DNA from: Actinomyces glycerinitolerans | Lineage (GTDB): Bacteria > Actinomycetota > Actinomycetes > Actinomycetales > Actinomycetaceae | Direction of reading: 5' to 3' | NCBI RefSeq assembly: GCF_900098745.1 | Contig: NZ_FQTT01000012.1 | Coordinates: forward strand, 249,413-313,412 | Length of the DNA: 64,000 bases | Shown here: piece by piece, positions 53,200 to 63,027 of the stretch | How positions within the stretch are numbered: position 1 is the stretch's first letter | How the letters are laid out: every line of letters starts with the position of its first letter | The notes under the pieces: model-generated | What the model saw: the letters and a program-made list of their open reading frames with translations, nothing else | What the model was told of the DNA's origin: nothing | The model's database searches: none | Position numbers and translations under genes: made by a program

Positions 53200-53256
53200 A
53201 CACGAGTTTTAGAGGTTTGCATGTGCCCTGCGCTCGCAAACCTCTAGAACTCGTGT
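53200..53256. repeat. 21-bp inverted repeat (second hairpin)
   Basis: Arms 53200-53220 and 53236-53256 pair with one G:U-type difference and a 15-base loop. It is A/T-richer than its surroundings. Confidence 0.8.
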
Positions 53257-53642
53257 ATTCGACGCGAACTCGTGTACATCCCGACGCAGGCGCCTCCGGG
53301 TGTGCCGACCTTGACACGTCACCGCCTGGTCGCCGCGGGCGTGCCGGTCTCGACACGCCGCCGGTATGGTCACCGCGGGTGAGCCGGCCTCGACACGTCG
53401 CCGCGATGGTTCGCTCCGGGTGGCCGGCTGTTGGCAGGGCCGAAGCCGGATGAGGACCGGCTCACAACCGGTGGCTTCGACGTGCATCCCCTGCCGCCGC
53501 CGCGCTAATGTTTCCGGGTTGCCTGCGGCGTCGCGCGACCGGCGCGCGCTCGGGCACTCCTGGGGTCTTAGCCGACGTGGCTGACCCCGCGCCTGGGCGC
53601 ACCCGCCCACGGCGTGCGAACCGATCCGACAGGAAGATATCT

Positions 53643-54266
53643 ATGAGCTCTTCACGCTCCCGCCGCCAGGTGCGCCTCTCGCGCGCCCTCGGCATTCCGC
53701 TCACCCCCAAGGCCGTCCGCTACTTCGAGAAGCGCCCCTACGGCCCCGGCGAGCACGGCCGCGCCCGCCGCCGCACCGAGTCCGACTACGCCGTCCGCCT
53801 GAAGGAGAAGCAGCGCCTGCGCGCCCAGTACGGCATCCGCGAGGCCCAGCTGCAGAAGGTCTTCGAGGAGGCCCGCCGCGAGAAGGGCCTGACCGGTGAG
53901 TCCCTGGTCGAGCTGCTGGAGATGCGTCTGGACGCGCTCGTACTGCGCGCCGGCTTCGCCCGTACCATCGCGCAGGCCCGCCAGAGCGTCGTCCACCGCC
54001 ACATCATGGTTGACGGGAAGGTCGTGGACCGTCCCTCCTTCCGCGTCAAGCCCGGCCAGACCATTCAGGTGCGTCCGCGCTCCCAGGTGATGGTGCCCTT
54101 CCAGGTCGCCGCCGCCGGCACCCACCGCGACGTGCTGCCGCCCGTGCCCGACTACCTCAACGTCGAGCTGGAGAAGCTGCAGGCACAGCTGGTGCGCCGC
54201 CCCAAGCGCGAAGAGGTCCCGGTGACCTGCGACGTGCAGATGGTCGTCGAGTACTACTCGCGCTGA
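53643..54266 (+). CDS. rpsD: 30S ribosomal protein S4
   Basis: 207 residues from ATG 53643 (AGGAAG upstream). S4 N-terminal domain ('RLSRALGIPLTPKAVRYFEKR', 'RRTESDYAVRLKEKQRLR') and the S4 RNA-binding domain ('MRLDALVLRAGFARTIAQARQ', 'VVHRHIMVDGKVVD') are clear. There are no zinc-binding Cys in the N-terminus, so this is the zinc-free form. S4 nucleates 16S rRNA folding; the gene stands alone before alaS as often in Actinobacteria. Confidence 0.95.
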   Translation: MSSSRSRRQVRLSRALGIPLTPKAVRYFEKRPYGPGEHGRARRRTESDYAVRLKEKQRLRAQYGIREAQLQKVFEEARREKGLTGESLVELLEMRLDALVLRAGFARTIAQARQSVVHRHIMVDGKVVDRPSFRVKPGQTIQVRPRSQVMVPFQVAAAGTHRDVLPPVPDYLNVELEKLQAQLVRRPKREEVPVTCDVQMVVEYYSR

Positions 54267-54285
54267 CCCCACGCTTCACGACGCC

Positions 54286-54322
54286 GGGACGCCCCGGACC
54301 GCATACCGGTTCGGGGCGTCCC
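54286..54322 (+). terminator. Hairpin terminator after rpsD
   Basis: 15-base arms (54286-54300 and 54308-54322) with one mismatch and a 7-base loop, 20 bp after the rpsD stop. Confidence 0.6.
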
Positions 54323-54412
54323 CAGTGTTCCGGGGTACTCTCGCCCCGGCTCTCCAATCCACCGGCGTGCGCAGCGCACGCCCCTCCCGAAACGAACAGG
54401 ACGAGGCATCTC

Positions 54413-57130
54413 ATGCGTACATCAGAGATCCGCTCCCGCTGGCTCGACTACTTCGCCGCGAACGGGCACGAGATCCGCCCCTCCGTGTCCCTGGTGTCCC
54501 CCGAGCCGTCCATCCTGTTCACCGTGGCCGGCATGGTGCCCTTCATCCCCTACATCCTGGGCACCGAGAAGGCCCCGTGGCCGCGCGCCGCCTCCGTGCA
54601 GAAGTGCATCCGCACCAATGACATCGACAACGTCGGCCGTACCACCCGTCACGGCACGTTCTTCCAGATGAACGGCAACTTCTCCTTCGGCGACTACTTC
54701 AAGGAAGGCGCCATCGACTACGCCTGGGACCTGCTCACCGGCAGCCGTGAGGAGGGCAAGTACGGCCTGGACGGCGACCGGCTGTGGATGACCATCTGGG
54801 AGGAGGACAAGGTCTCCTTCGACCACTGGACCCGCGTGATCGGCGTGCCCGCCGAGCGCGTGCAACTACTGCCCTTCGCGGAGATCTCCTGGTCCACCGG
54901 ACAGCCCGGCCCCGCCGGCGCCTGCTGCGAGATCCACTACGACCGCGGACCCGCCTACGGCCCGGACGGCGGCCCCATTGCCGACACCGCCGGCGACCGC
55001 TTCCTGGAGATCTGGAACCTGGTCTTCGACGAGTTCATCCGCGGCGAGGGCGAGGGCCATGACTTCGAGCTGATCGGCAAGCTGGACCAGACCGCAATCG
55101 ACACCGGGCTCGGCCTGGAGCGCCTGGCGTTCATCATGCAGGACAAGCCCAACATGTACGAGATCGACGAGGTCTACCCCGTCATCGCCGCCGCCGAGGC
55201 CATGAGTGGCAAGACCTACGGCCGGGGCGCCGCGGGCCCGGAGGCCGGTGACGCCTACCTCGACGACGTGCGCCTGCGGGTGGTGGCCGACCACGTCCGT
55301 TCCGCACTGATGCTCATCGGCGACGGCGTGCGCCCCGGCAACGACGGCCGCGGCTACGTGCTGCGCCGCCTGATCCGCCGCGCCGTACGCTCCATGCGCC
55401 TGCTCGGGGTGAGCGACGCCACCCTGCCGACCCTGCTGACCGCCTCCAAGGACGCCATGAAGGCCTCCTACCCGGAGCTCGAAACCGGCTGGGCCACCAT
55501 CTCCGACGTCGCCTACGCGGAGGAGGAGGCCTTCCGCCGCACCCTGGCCGCAGGCACCACCATCCTGGACACCGCCGTCGCCTCCGCCAAGCAGCGGGCC
55601 TCCGAATCTGGGCGCGGCACCCGTCCGGTCGTCCCCGGCAAGGCGGCCTTCGAGCTGCACGACACCTACGGATTCCCCATCGACCTGACCCTGGAGATGG
55701 CCGCGGAGCAGGGCGTGGACGTGGACGAGGCCACCTTCCGCACCCTCATGGAGGAGCAGAAGGAACGCGCCCGCGCCGACGCCCGTGCCAAGAAGACCGG
55801 CCACACGGATGTGCGCGTCTTCCAGGACATTGAGAAGCAGATGGGCGGCGGATCGGAGTTCCTCGGCTACACCGAGTCGGCCGCCGACGCGACCGTCACC
55901 GGCCTGCTGGTCGACGGCGTGCCCGCCCCGGTGGCGACCGCCCCGGCCGAGGTGGAGGTCATCCTGGACCGCACCCCCTTCTATGCCGAGATGGGTGGCC
56001 AGCTGGCCGACCACGGCACCATTCGCCTGGCCGACGGCGGCGTCATCGAGGTGCACGATGTGCAGGCCCCCATCCGCGGCCTGTCCGTGCACCGCGGCAC
56101 CCTCACCGAGGGCACGGCCGCGGTGGGCGAGCGCGCCTACGCCGAAATCGACACCGTGCGCCGCCTGGCCATCGCCCGCGCCCACACCTCCACCCACATG
56201 GTTTACGCGGGCTTGCGTAACGTGGTCTCGCCCGACGCCGCCCAGGCCGGCAGTGAGAACTCTCCTGCCAGGCTGCGCTTCGACTTCCGGCACGGCTCGG
56301 CCCTCTCCGGCGGTCAGATGGACGACATCGAGGCACTGGTCAATGACAAGGTCGCCGAGAACCTGCCGGTAACCACCGAAGTCATGGGCCTGGAGGAGGC
56401 CCGCGCCTCGGGCGCGATCGCCCTGTTCGGGGAGAAGTACGGCAAGCAGGTGCGGGTCGTCACCATCGGCGACGGCTTCGACCGGGAGCTGTGCGGTGGC
56501 ACCCACGTGCCCTCCACCGGTCACATCGGCCGCATCGCTCTGCTGGGGGAGGGATCGATCGGCTCCGGCGTGCGCCGTATCGACGCCCTGGTGGCGGACT
56601 CCGCCTACGGCTTCCAGCGCAAGGAGCACGCGCTCGTCTCGCAGCTGTCCACCCTGGTGGGCGGCCGCCCCGAGGAGCTACCCGGCCGCGTGGAGAGCCT
56701 GCTGGCGCGACTGAAGGACGCCGAGAAGAAGCTGGCAGCCGCGGAGCAGGCCGCCCTGACCGCCCGGGCCGGCGAGATCGCCGGCGCGGCCGCCCGCACC
56801 GGCGACTACCTGCTGGCCAGCGCCTCGCTCGGCGCGGTCGGCTCTGCCGACGCGCTGCGCAGCCTCGCCCTGGATGTGCGCGGACGCCTGCCCGAGTCGG
56901 AGGCCGTCGTGGTGGCCCTGGCCGGGGAGGCGAATGGCCGCCCGCTCGTCGTCGTCGCCACCAACCCCACCGCCCGCGCCCAGGGCGCCCAAGCGGGGGC
57001 GCTGGTGCGCACCGCCGCCAAGACACTCGGCGGTGGCGGTGGCGGTAAGGATGACGTCGCCCAGGGTGGCGGCCAGGACCCGGCCGCAATTCCCGCCGCG
57101 CTGGCCGCCATCGCGGCCGCCCTGGCCTGA
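54413..57130 (+). CDS. alaS: Alanyl-tRNA synthetase
   Basis: 905 residues. The class II core is N-terminal ('WLDYFAANGHEIRPSVSL', 'NDIDNVGRTTRHGTFFQMNGN'). The editing domain has the zinc motifs 'HTSTH' and 'CGGTH'. The C-terminal DHHA1-type domain is present and contains a Gly-rich 'GGGGGGKDDVAQGGG' loop. It charges tRNA-Ala and clears Ser-tRNA-Ala. It leads a cluster with ruvX, mltG and aro genes. Confidence 0.96.
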   Translation: MRTSEIRSRWLDYFAANGHEIRPSVSLVSPEPSILFTVAGMVPFIPYILGTEKAPWPRAASVQKCIRTNDIDNVGRTTRHGTFFQMNGNFSFGDYFKEGAIDYAWDLLTGSREEGKYGLDGDRLWMTIWEEDKVSFDHWTRVIGVPAERVQLLPFAEISWSTGQPGPAGACCEIHYDRGPAYGPDGGPIADTAGDRFLEIWNLVFDEFIRGEGEGHDFELIGKLDQTAIDTGLGLERLAFIMQDKPNMYEIDEVYPVIAAAEAMSGKTYGRGAAGPEAGDAYLDDVRLRVVADHVRSALMLIGDGVRPGNDGRGYVLRRLIRRAVRSMRLLGVSDATLPTLLTASKDAMKASYPELETGWATISDVAYAEEEAFRRTLAAGTTILDTAVASAKQRASESGRGTRPVVPGKAAFELHDTYGFPIDLTLEMAAEQGVDVDEATFRTLMEEQKERARADARAKKTGHTDVRVFQDIEKQMGGGSEFLGYTESAADATVTGLLVDGVPAPVATAPAEVEVILDRTPFYAEMGGQLADHGTIRLADGGVIEVHDVQAPIRGLSVHRGTLTEGTAAVGERAYAEIDTVRRLAIARAHTSTHMVYAGLRNVVSPDAAQAGSENSPARLRFDFRHGSALSGGQMDDIEALVNDKVAENLPVTTEVMGLEEARASGAIALFGEKYGKQVRVVTIGDGFDRELCGGTHVPSTGHIGRIALLGEGSIGSGVRRIDALVADSAYGFQRKEHALVSQLSTLVGGRPEELPGRVESLLARLKDAEKKLAAAEQAALTARAGEIAGAAARTGDYLLASASLGAVGSADALRSLALDVRGRLPESEAVVVALAGEANGRPLVVVATNPTARAQGAQAGALVRTAAKTLGGGGGGKDDVAQGGGQDPAAIPAALAAIAAALA

Positions 57131-57156
57131 GCCCGCGGGCACCCGGCAAGGGGTAC

Positions 57157-57636
57157 GTGGTGAGGACCGGGGTTCGACTGGCCTTCGACGTCGGCAAGGT
57201 GCGCGTGGGCGTGGCCCGCTGCGATGCCGACGCCATCCTCGCGGTACCGCTGGCCACCCTGCGCCGCGACCGCTACGGCGCCGACCTGGAGGAGGCCGCC
57301 GACCTGGTGGCCGACCACGGCGCATTCGAGGTGATCGTCGGGCTGCCCCGCAGCCTCAGTGGAGGCGCTTCGGCCTCTACGCGCGATGCCCGCCGCTGGG
57401 CGCGCACACTCGCCGGCCTGATCGCTCCTGTGCCGGTGCGCTTGGTGGATGAGCGGCTGAGTACCGTCACCGCCCACCGCGAGCTGCACGAGTCCGGTCG
57501 GCGGGAGAAGAGCTTTCGCAGCGTTGTCGACCAGGCGGCCGCCGTGGTCATACTTGAACAGGCCCTCGCCACGGAGCGCTCCACCGACGCGCCCGCCGGC
57601 GAGATGGTCGTACCCATCCAGGAAGGCAGACAGTGA
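57157..57636 (+). CDS. ruvX: Holliday junction resolvase-like / pre-16S rRNA nuclease YqgF
   Basis: 159 residues from GTG 57157 (AAGGGG upstream; the next codon is also GTG). RNase H-like fold: 'LAFDVGKVRVGVARCD' holds the first catalytic Asp, 'VIVGLPRSLSGGAS' the middle motif and 'VRLVDERLSTVTAHREL' the second acidic site. Escherichia coli YqgF finishes the 5' end of 16S rRNA. It overlaps mltG by four bases (GTGA). Confidence 0.92.
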   Translation: MVRTGVRLAFDVGKVRVGVARCDADAILAVPLATLRRDRYGADLEEAADLVADHGAFEVIVGLPRSLSGGASASTRDARRWARTLAGLIAPVPVRLVDERLSTVTAHRELHESGRREKSFRSVVDQAAAVVILEQALATERSTDAPAGEMVVPIQEGRQ

Positions 57637-58865
57637 CCGAGGACGACTTCTTCTCGGCCGTCGGGGTTGACCGCACCGACGCCGAACAGCCGGACGCCGG
57701 CCCCCGCCGGCGCCGCGACCGTCACGTTGAGCGCGACCGGAGGCGCCGCAAGCGCCGCCGCCACGCGTTGACCGCCGTGGTGCTGGCGGTAGTGCTAGCC
57801 GCGGTCGGCTTCGTCGGTTACAAGGCCCTGGGCGTGGTCAAGGGCGCCCAGCCCGAGCAAACCGCCGTCGCCGACTACACCGGGGCCGGTGAGGACGATG
57901 TTGTCGTCACCATCCCGGATGGCGCCACCGGCGCGGACATCGCTCAGATCCTCGTCGACGCCGACGTCGTCGCCACCGCCGGCGCCTTCAAGAACGCCTA
58001 CGCGGCCAACTCCAATGCCGGCAACATCCAGGCGGGCACCTACACGCTCAAGACCCATATGTCCGCCGTCAACGCGGTCGCCCTGCTGCTGGACCCGTCC
58101 TCCCGCTCCGATCACACGCTGACCATCCCCGAGGGCGCTACCAAGGCGGAGGTCAAGGAGCGGCTCATGAGCGTGGGCGGCTACACCGACGCCGAAGTCG
58201 ACGCCGCCTTCGCGGACACCACCGCCATCGGTCTGCCGGAGGTCGCCGGCGGAGACGTGGAGGGCTGGCTCGCCCCCTCCACCTATGACATCGCCGAGGA
58301 CGCCACGGCCACCGACGTGGTCGCCTCCATGGTCTCCACCACCAACACACGCCTGAGCAAGGCCGGCGTGGACGAGGCCGACTATGAGGACGTGCTGATC
58401 AAGGCCTCCATTGTGGAACGGGAGGTCTTCCACGCCGAGTACTACGGCCAGGTGGCCCGCGTCATCGAGAACCGGCTCGCCGACACCGACGGGGAGACCA
58501 AGGGCATGCTGCAGATGGACTCCACCGTGCTGTACGGCCTGGGCCGCACCGGCGGCATCCCCTCCGCCGACGAGATCGCGGACGACGCCAACGCCTATAA
58601 CACCTACCAGCATGCCGGGCTGACCCCCACCCCGATCGGCAGTCCCAGCGAGGCCGCCATTCAGGCGGTGGTCGACCCGCCCGCCGGCGACTGGCTGTAC
58701 TTCGTGACCGTCGATCTGGAAACCGGGGAGACCCTGTTCGCCACCACGCACGAGGAGCAGGTGGCCAACACCGAGAAGCTGTCGGCGTACTGCGAGGACA
58801 ACCCCGAGGTCTGCTCCGGCGCCTCCGCCTCGCCCAGCCCGACGGCCCCGGCGGACGGCGAGTAG
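57633..58865 (+). CDS. mltG: Endolytic peptidoglycan transglycosylase MltG
   Basis: 410 residues from GTG 57633. A basic cytoplasmic N-terminus is followed by one transmembrane helix (about 46-66). The YceG domain carries the catalytic Glu in 'IKASIVEREV' and the typical 'RVIENRLAD', 'MLQMDSTVLYGLGR' and 'YNTYQHAGLTPTPI'. It cuts nascent glycan strands and sets their length. Ser/Ala/Pro-rich C-terminal tail. Confidence 0.93.
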   Translation: MTEDDFFSAVGVDRTDAEQPDAGPRRRRDRHVERDRRRRKRRRHALTAVVLAVVLAAVGFVGYKALGVVKGAQPEQTAVADYTGAGEDDVVVTIPDGATGADIAQILVDADVVATAGAFKNAYAANSNAGNIQAGTYTLKTHMSAVNAVALLLDPSSRSDHTLTIPEGATKAEVKERLMSVGGYTDAEVDAAFADTTAIGLPEVAGGDVEGWLAPSTYDIAEDATATDVVASMVSTTNTRLSKAGVDEADYEDVLIKASIVEREVFHAEYYGQVARVIENRLADTDGETKGMLQMDSTVLYGLGRTGGIPSADEIADDANAYNTYQHAGLTPTPIGSPSEAAIQAVVDPPAGDWLYFVTVDLETGETLFATTHEEQVANTEKLSAYCEDNPEVCSGASASPSPTAPADGE

Positions 58866-58870
58866 ACGCC

Positions 58871-59860
58871 ATGTGCGCCGCGCCGCCGACGAGTTCGCCC
58901 GCCCAGCCCCGGCATCGGGCCGCCGTCATCGGTGCGCCGGTTGCGCATTCGCTGTCCCCGGTGCTGCACCGGGCCGCCTACCGGGCGCTCGGCCTGGACG
59001 ACTGGGTGTATGAACGCCGCGAGACTGCGCCCGCGGACCTGGCCTCGCTGCTGGAGGAGTTGGCCGCCCCGGCACCGTCCGACCCGATCTGGGCCGGCTT
59101 GAGCGTGACCATGCCGCACAAGCAGGCGCTGCTGCGCCGGCTCGACGTCGTGGACCCGCTGGCGGCGACGGTCGGCGCCGTCAACACCGTCATCGCCCAG
59201 CGCTCCGGCCGCGGTGCCGCCCTGCTGGCCGGCTTCAACACCGACGTCGCCGGCATCGTCGGCGCCATCCGCGAGACCCGCACCGCCCCGGCGGACGGCG
59301 CCACCGCGGCTCCCGCGGGCGGTGCGACGCGCGCCGTGGTGCTTGGCTCCGGCGCCACCGCCTGTTCCGCGCTGGCAGCCCTGACCGAACTGGGGGCCAC
59401 CGACATCACCGTCGCCGCCCGTCGCCACGCCGGCCCCGGCCGTGCGCTGACCGCCGCCCACCGCATGGGTCTGGAGGTGGCGGCCCTAACCTGGCGGCCC
59501 GGTGATGCCGCCTCCGACGCCGAGGTGGCCGCCGCGGCCGCCGACGCCGATCTGCTCGTCTCCACGCTCCCGGCCGGCGCCGCCGACACCCTGGCTGCGC
59601 CACTGACCGCCGCAATCGCGGGCGGAGCGTCCCGGCCCGGGCCCGGCGCGGTGCTGCTGGACGTCGTCTATGCACCCTGGCCCACGCCACTGGCGGCGGC
59701 CTGGCAATCGGCCGGCGGGAGCGTGGCCCCCGGCTGGCTGATGCTGCTGCATCAGGCGGTCCCACAGGTCACCCTCATGACCGGCCGCACTCCGCCGCTG
59801 GCGCCCATGCGCCGCGCGCTGGTGGAGGCGCTCGCCGCCCGCGCCGCCGGACCGCGGTGA
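58871..59860 (+). CDS. aroE: Shikimate dehydrogenase
   Basis: 329 residues. The substrate motif '[21 protein letters not shown]' and '[11 protein letters not shown]' (catalytic Lys) are followed by 'GAVNTV', 'GFNTDVAG' and the nucleotide-binding '[15 protein letters not shown]'. It reduces 3-dehydroshikimate with NADPH. Slightly long for the family because of an Ala/Thr-rich insert near residue 145. Followed at once by aroC. Confidence 0.92.
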   Translation: MCAAPPTSSPAQPRHRAAVIGAPVAHSLSPVLHRAAYRALGLDDWVYERRETAPADLASLLEELAAPAPSDPIWAGLSVTMPHKQALLRRLDVVDPLAATVGAVNTVIAQRSGRGAALLAGFNTDVAGIVGAIRETRTAPADGATAAPAGGATRAVVLGSGATACSALAALTELGATDITVAARRHAGPGRALTAAHRMGLEVAALTWRPGDAASDAEVAAAAADADLLVSTLPAGAADTLAAPLTAAIAGGASRPGPGAVLLDVVYAPWPTPLAAAWQSAGGSVAPGWLMLLHQAVPQVTLMTGRTPPLAPMRRALVEALAARAAGPR

Positions 59861-59892
59861 CGTCGCGCCCGGCGGCGTGGGATGATCACCCC

Positions 59893-61113
59893 ATGCTTCG
59901 ATGGATGACCGCCGGCGAATCCCACGGTGAGGCCCTCACCGCCATCATTGAGGGCGTGCCCGCGGGCGTGGAGATCACGAGCGAACAGATCCGCGCCGCC
60001 CTCGCCCGCCGTCGACTGGGCCATGGGCGCGGCGCCAGGCAGAAGTTCGAGGCGGACGAACTGTCGATCCTTGGCGGCATCCGCCACGGCCGTACCCTGG
60101 GCAGCCCCATCGCCCTGAGCATCGGCAACTCCGAGTGGCCCAAGTGGTCCACCGTTATGAGCGCCGACCCGGTGCCCGAGACCGCCCTGCGCAAGCACGC
60201 CGGCACCGGCGACGAACGCGAGATCGCCCGCAATCTGCCGCTGACCCGCCCACGCCCCGGCCACGCCGACCTGCCCGGGCTGCTCAAGTACGACCTGCCC
60301 GACGCCCGCCCCGTCCTCGAACGCGCCTCCGCCCGCGAGACCGCCGCCCGGGTGGCTCTGGGAGCGGTGGCCGAGGCACTGCTGGAGCAGGTCGCCGGAA
60401 TCCGCCTGGTCAGTCACGTGGTGCGCATCGGGACGGTCGCCCTGCCCGACGACGCCGCCCGCCCCACGCCCGACGACGAGGTCCGGTTGAGCGCCGACCC
60501 GGTGCGCTGCACCGACCCGGCCACCGGTGCCGCCATGGTTGCGGCCATCGACTCCGCCCGCAAGGCCGGTGACACGCTCGGCGGAGTAGTGGAGGTGATC
60601 GCCACCGGCGTACCGATCGGACTGGGCGCCCACGTGCAGGCCGATCGGCGGCTGGATGCGCGCCTGGCCGGCGCCCTCATGGGCATCCAGGCGGTTAAGG
60701 GCGTTGAGATCGGGGACGGCTTCGCCGAGGCGGCCCGCCCGGGCTCCGCCGCCCACGATGAGATCCTCACCATCGACGCCGGGCGGGTGGACCGCGCCAC
60801 CAACCGCGCCGGCGGCATTGAGGGCGGCATCAGCAATGGGGCACCGCTGCGGGTGCGGGCCGCCTACAAGCCCATTTCCACGGTCCCGCACGCCCTGCGC
60901 ACCATTGACTTGGCCACCGGCGAGCCGGCCACCGGACTGCACCAGCGCTCCGACACCACCGCCGTCGTACCCGGCGCGGTGATCGCCGAGGCCATGGTGG
61001 CGCTGGTGCTCGCCGACGCCCTGGTGGAGAAGACCGGCGGGGATTCGGTCGCCGAGGCCCGCCGCAACCTTTCCGGCTACCTCGCCCGCGTGGCCGAACG
61101 CACCCAGTGGTGA
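59893..61113 (+). CDS. aroC: Chorismate synthase
   Basis: 406 residues from ATG 59893, which begins the standard '[18 protein letters not shown]'; a GTG overlapping aroE at 59857 would add 12 atypical residues. Signatures '[16 protein letters not shown]', '[10 protein letters not shown]', '[10 protein letters not shown]' and 'DTLGGVVEV' are present. It makes chorismate from EPSP with reduced FMN. Part of the aroE-aroC-aroKB operon. Confidence 0.95.
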   Translation: MLRWMTAGESHGEALTAIIEGVPAGVEITSEQIRAALARRRLGHGRGARQKFEADELSILGGIRHGRTLGSPIALSIGNSEWPKWSTVMSADPVPETALRKHAGTGDEREIARNLPLTRPRPGHADLPGLLKYDLPDARPVLERASARETAARVALGAVAEALLEQVAGIRLVSHVVRIGTVALPDDAARPTPDDEVRLSADPVRCTDPATGAAMVAAIDSARKAGDTLGGVVEVIATGVPIGLGAHVQADRRLDARLAGALMGIQAVKGVEIGDGFAEAARPGSAAHDEILTIDAGRVDRATNRAGGIEGGISNGAPLRVRAAYKPISTVPHALRTIDLATGEPATGLHQRSDTTAVVPGAVIAEAMVALVLADALVEKTGGDSVAEARRNLSGYLARVAERTQW

Positions 61114-61173
61114 ACGCCCCGCGGCCGCCATCCAGTCTCATCGCCCGTCCCATACGCCGAAGGAGTCAATCCC

Positions 61174-63027
61174 ATGAGCCACACGAGCCACGCCGACCGG
61201 CCGGGTCCGGCGGTGTCCGAGGGCGCCGTGGATACGGGTTTGCTGCCGCTGGTTCTGGTTGGGCTGCCCGGATCCGGCAAGACCACGGTGGCGCGACTGC
61301 TGGCCACCGCGCTGGGCGTGCAGGTCACCGACACGGACGCGGAGATTCGTCGCCGCGCCCGCATGACCATCCCGGAGATCTTCGCCGCCGAGGGTGAGGA
61401 GGGCTTCCGGGATCGGGAGACCCGCGCTCTGCGGGCCGTGCTGACCGGGGAGGCCGCCGCCCAGGGAGTCGTGGCGCTCGGCGGCGGTGGCGTCCTGCGG
61501 GAGGAGAACCGTCGCCTGCTGCGCGGGCACACCGTCATACACCTGGCGGCCAGCCCCGCCACCGCGGCCGCACACGTCGGCGACGGCGCCGGCCGGCCGC
61601 TGGTGAACCCCGCCGGGCGGGCGGCGGACTCCGATGCCACTGCGGCCGCGCAGGATGACATCGCCGCCGATGTGCTGGCCCGCATGGAGAACCTGCATGC
61701 GCAGCGCGCCGACCTGTACCAGCGGGTCGCAACCATAACCGTGCCCACCGATGGGCTCACTCCCGAGCAGGTCGCCGCGCTCGTGCTGGTGTCTTTGGGG
61801 AGCGCTCCCTCGCGGGCCGCGGCCGCGCTGGCCCCGGTCCGCGGTGTATCCGGGCTGCGCCCCACCGCCCCGCGCCAAGTGCATGAGGGCGGTCGCACCC
61901 GCATAACCGTGCCCGGTACCGCCGCGGCCCGTCCCTACGACGTCGTGATCGGCAGCGGGCTGGCGGACGCCGTCACCCAAGCCGTAGCCACCGCCCCCGG
62001 AGGCGGCGCGGGCGGGGTGGCGATTGTCCACGCCGACGCGCTGGCCGCCTCCGCCACCGAATATGAGCGGGCGTTGAGGGCGGCCGGGCTGCGCGCCACC
62101 CGGATCGAGGTGCCCGGAGGGGAGAGCGCCAAGCACGCGGGCGTGCTCAACCAGATCTGGGAGCAGCTGGGTGCCTTCCGCCTGGGCCGGGACGGCTGCG
62201 TCGTGGGCGTGGGCGGTGGGGCCACCACCGATCTGGCCGGCTTCGCCGCCGCCACCTGGCTGCGCGGCGTCCCCGTCGTGCAGGTGCCGACCAGCCTGCT
62301 GGCGATGGTGGATGCGGCCGTCGGCGGCAAGACCGGCATTGACACCGACGCCGGCAAGAACCTGGTGGGCGCCTTCCACCCGCCGGCCGCCGTGATCGCC
62401 GACTTGGCTGCCCTGGCCACCCTGCCCGAGGCGGAGTTGCGCGCCGGGATGGGGGAGGTCGTCAAGTGCGGGTTCATCGCGGACCCGGTCATCCTGGACC
62501 GGGTACTCGCCGCACCCGCCCCGCCGGCCGCCGACTCCCCGGTCATCGCCGAGCTGGTGGCCCGTTCGGTGGCGGTCAAGGCCGCCGTGGTGGGGGAGGA
62601 CCTGACCGAGGCGGGGCTGCGGGAGATCCTCAACTACGGTCACACCTACGCCCATGCCATTGAGAAGGTCACCGACTACACCTGGCGGCACGGAGAGGCC
62701 GTCGCCGTGGGCTGCGTGTTCGCCGCCGAGGTGGCCCACCGTCTGGGCCCGCTCGACGCCGACGCGGTGTCGCTGCACCGGCGCGCCTTCACCGCGGCCG
62801 GGCTCCCAACGGCGTTCCCGCAGGGAGCGGGTTCCTTCGATGCGCTCTGCGCCGCCATGACGTCGGACAAGAAGGTGCGCGCCGGCAGGCTGCGCATGGT
62901 GCTGCTGGATGACATCGCTCAGCCGGTGCGCGGAGTGGAGCCCGACCTGGAGGTGCTGCGGGCCGCCCACGACGCGGTCACCGCCCCGTCCGCCAGCCCT
63001 GCGGCGGTTGCGGAGGGGCGCGCATGA
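61174..63027 (+). CDS. aroKB: Fused shikimate kinase / 3-dehydroquinate synthase
   Basis: 617 residues from ATG 61174 (AAGGAG nine bases upstream). Residues about 20-205 are shikimate kinase: Walker A 'GLPGSGKT', 'DTDAEI', 'FRDRETRAL', 'ALGGGGV'. Residues about 235-600 are 3-dehydroquinate synthase: 'GGESAKHAGVLNQIW', 'VGGGATTDLAGFAAATW', 'PTSLLAMVDAAVGGKTGI', 'GMGEVVKCGFI' and 'HGEAVAVGCVFAAE'. Both active sites appear intact, so one chain covers steps 2 and 5 of the pathway. Confidence 0.93.
   Translation: MSHTSHADRPGPAVSEGAVDTGLLPLVLVGLPGSGKTTVARLLATALGVQVTDTDAEIRRRARMTIPEIFAAEGEEGFRDRETRALRAVLTGEAAAQGVVALGGGGVLREENRRLLRGHTVIHLAASPATAAAHVGDGAGRPLVNPAGRAADSDATAAAQDDIAADVLARMENLHAQRADLYQRVATITVPTDGLTPEQVAALVLVSLGSAPSRAAAALAPVRGVSGLRPTAPRQVHEGGRTRITVPGTAAARPYDVVIGSGLADAVTQAVATAPGGGAGGVAIVHADALAASATEYERALRAAGLRATRIEVPGGESAKHAGVLNQIWEQLGAFRLGRDGCVVGVGGGATTDLAGFAAATWLRGVPVVQVPTSLLAMVDAAVGGKTGIDTDAGKNLVGAFHPPAAVIADLAALATLPEAELRAGMGEVVKCGFIADPVILDRVLAAPAPPAADSPVIAELVARSVAVKAAVVGEDLTEAGLREILNYGHTYAHAIEKVTDYTWRHGEAVAVGCVFAAEVAHRLGPLDADAVSLHRRAFTAAGLPTAFPQGAGSFDALCAAMTSDKKVRAGRLRMVLLDDIAQPVRGVEPDLEVLRAAHDAVTAPSASPAAVAEGRA

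Larger units (their letters stand above)
52395..53642. other. 1.25-kb repeat-rich non-coding region before rpsD
   Basis: No gene is supported. It contains an array of GACGGTTCGT-like motifs (52607-52860), a 25-bp perfect hairpin (52956-53012) and a 21-bp hairpin with one G:U position (53200-53256). The rpsD promoter must lie in the last ~200 bp. Open frames here follow from high G+C only. Confidence 0.7.
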
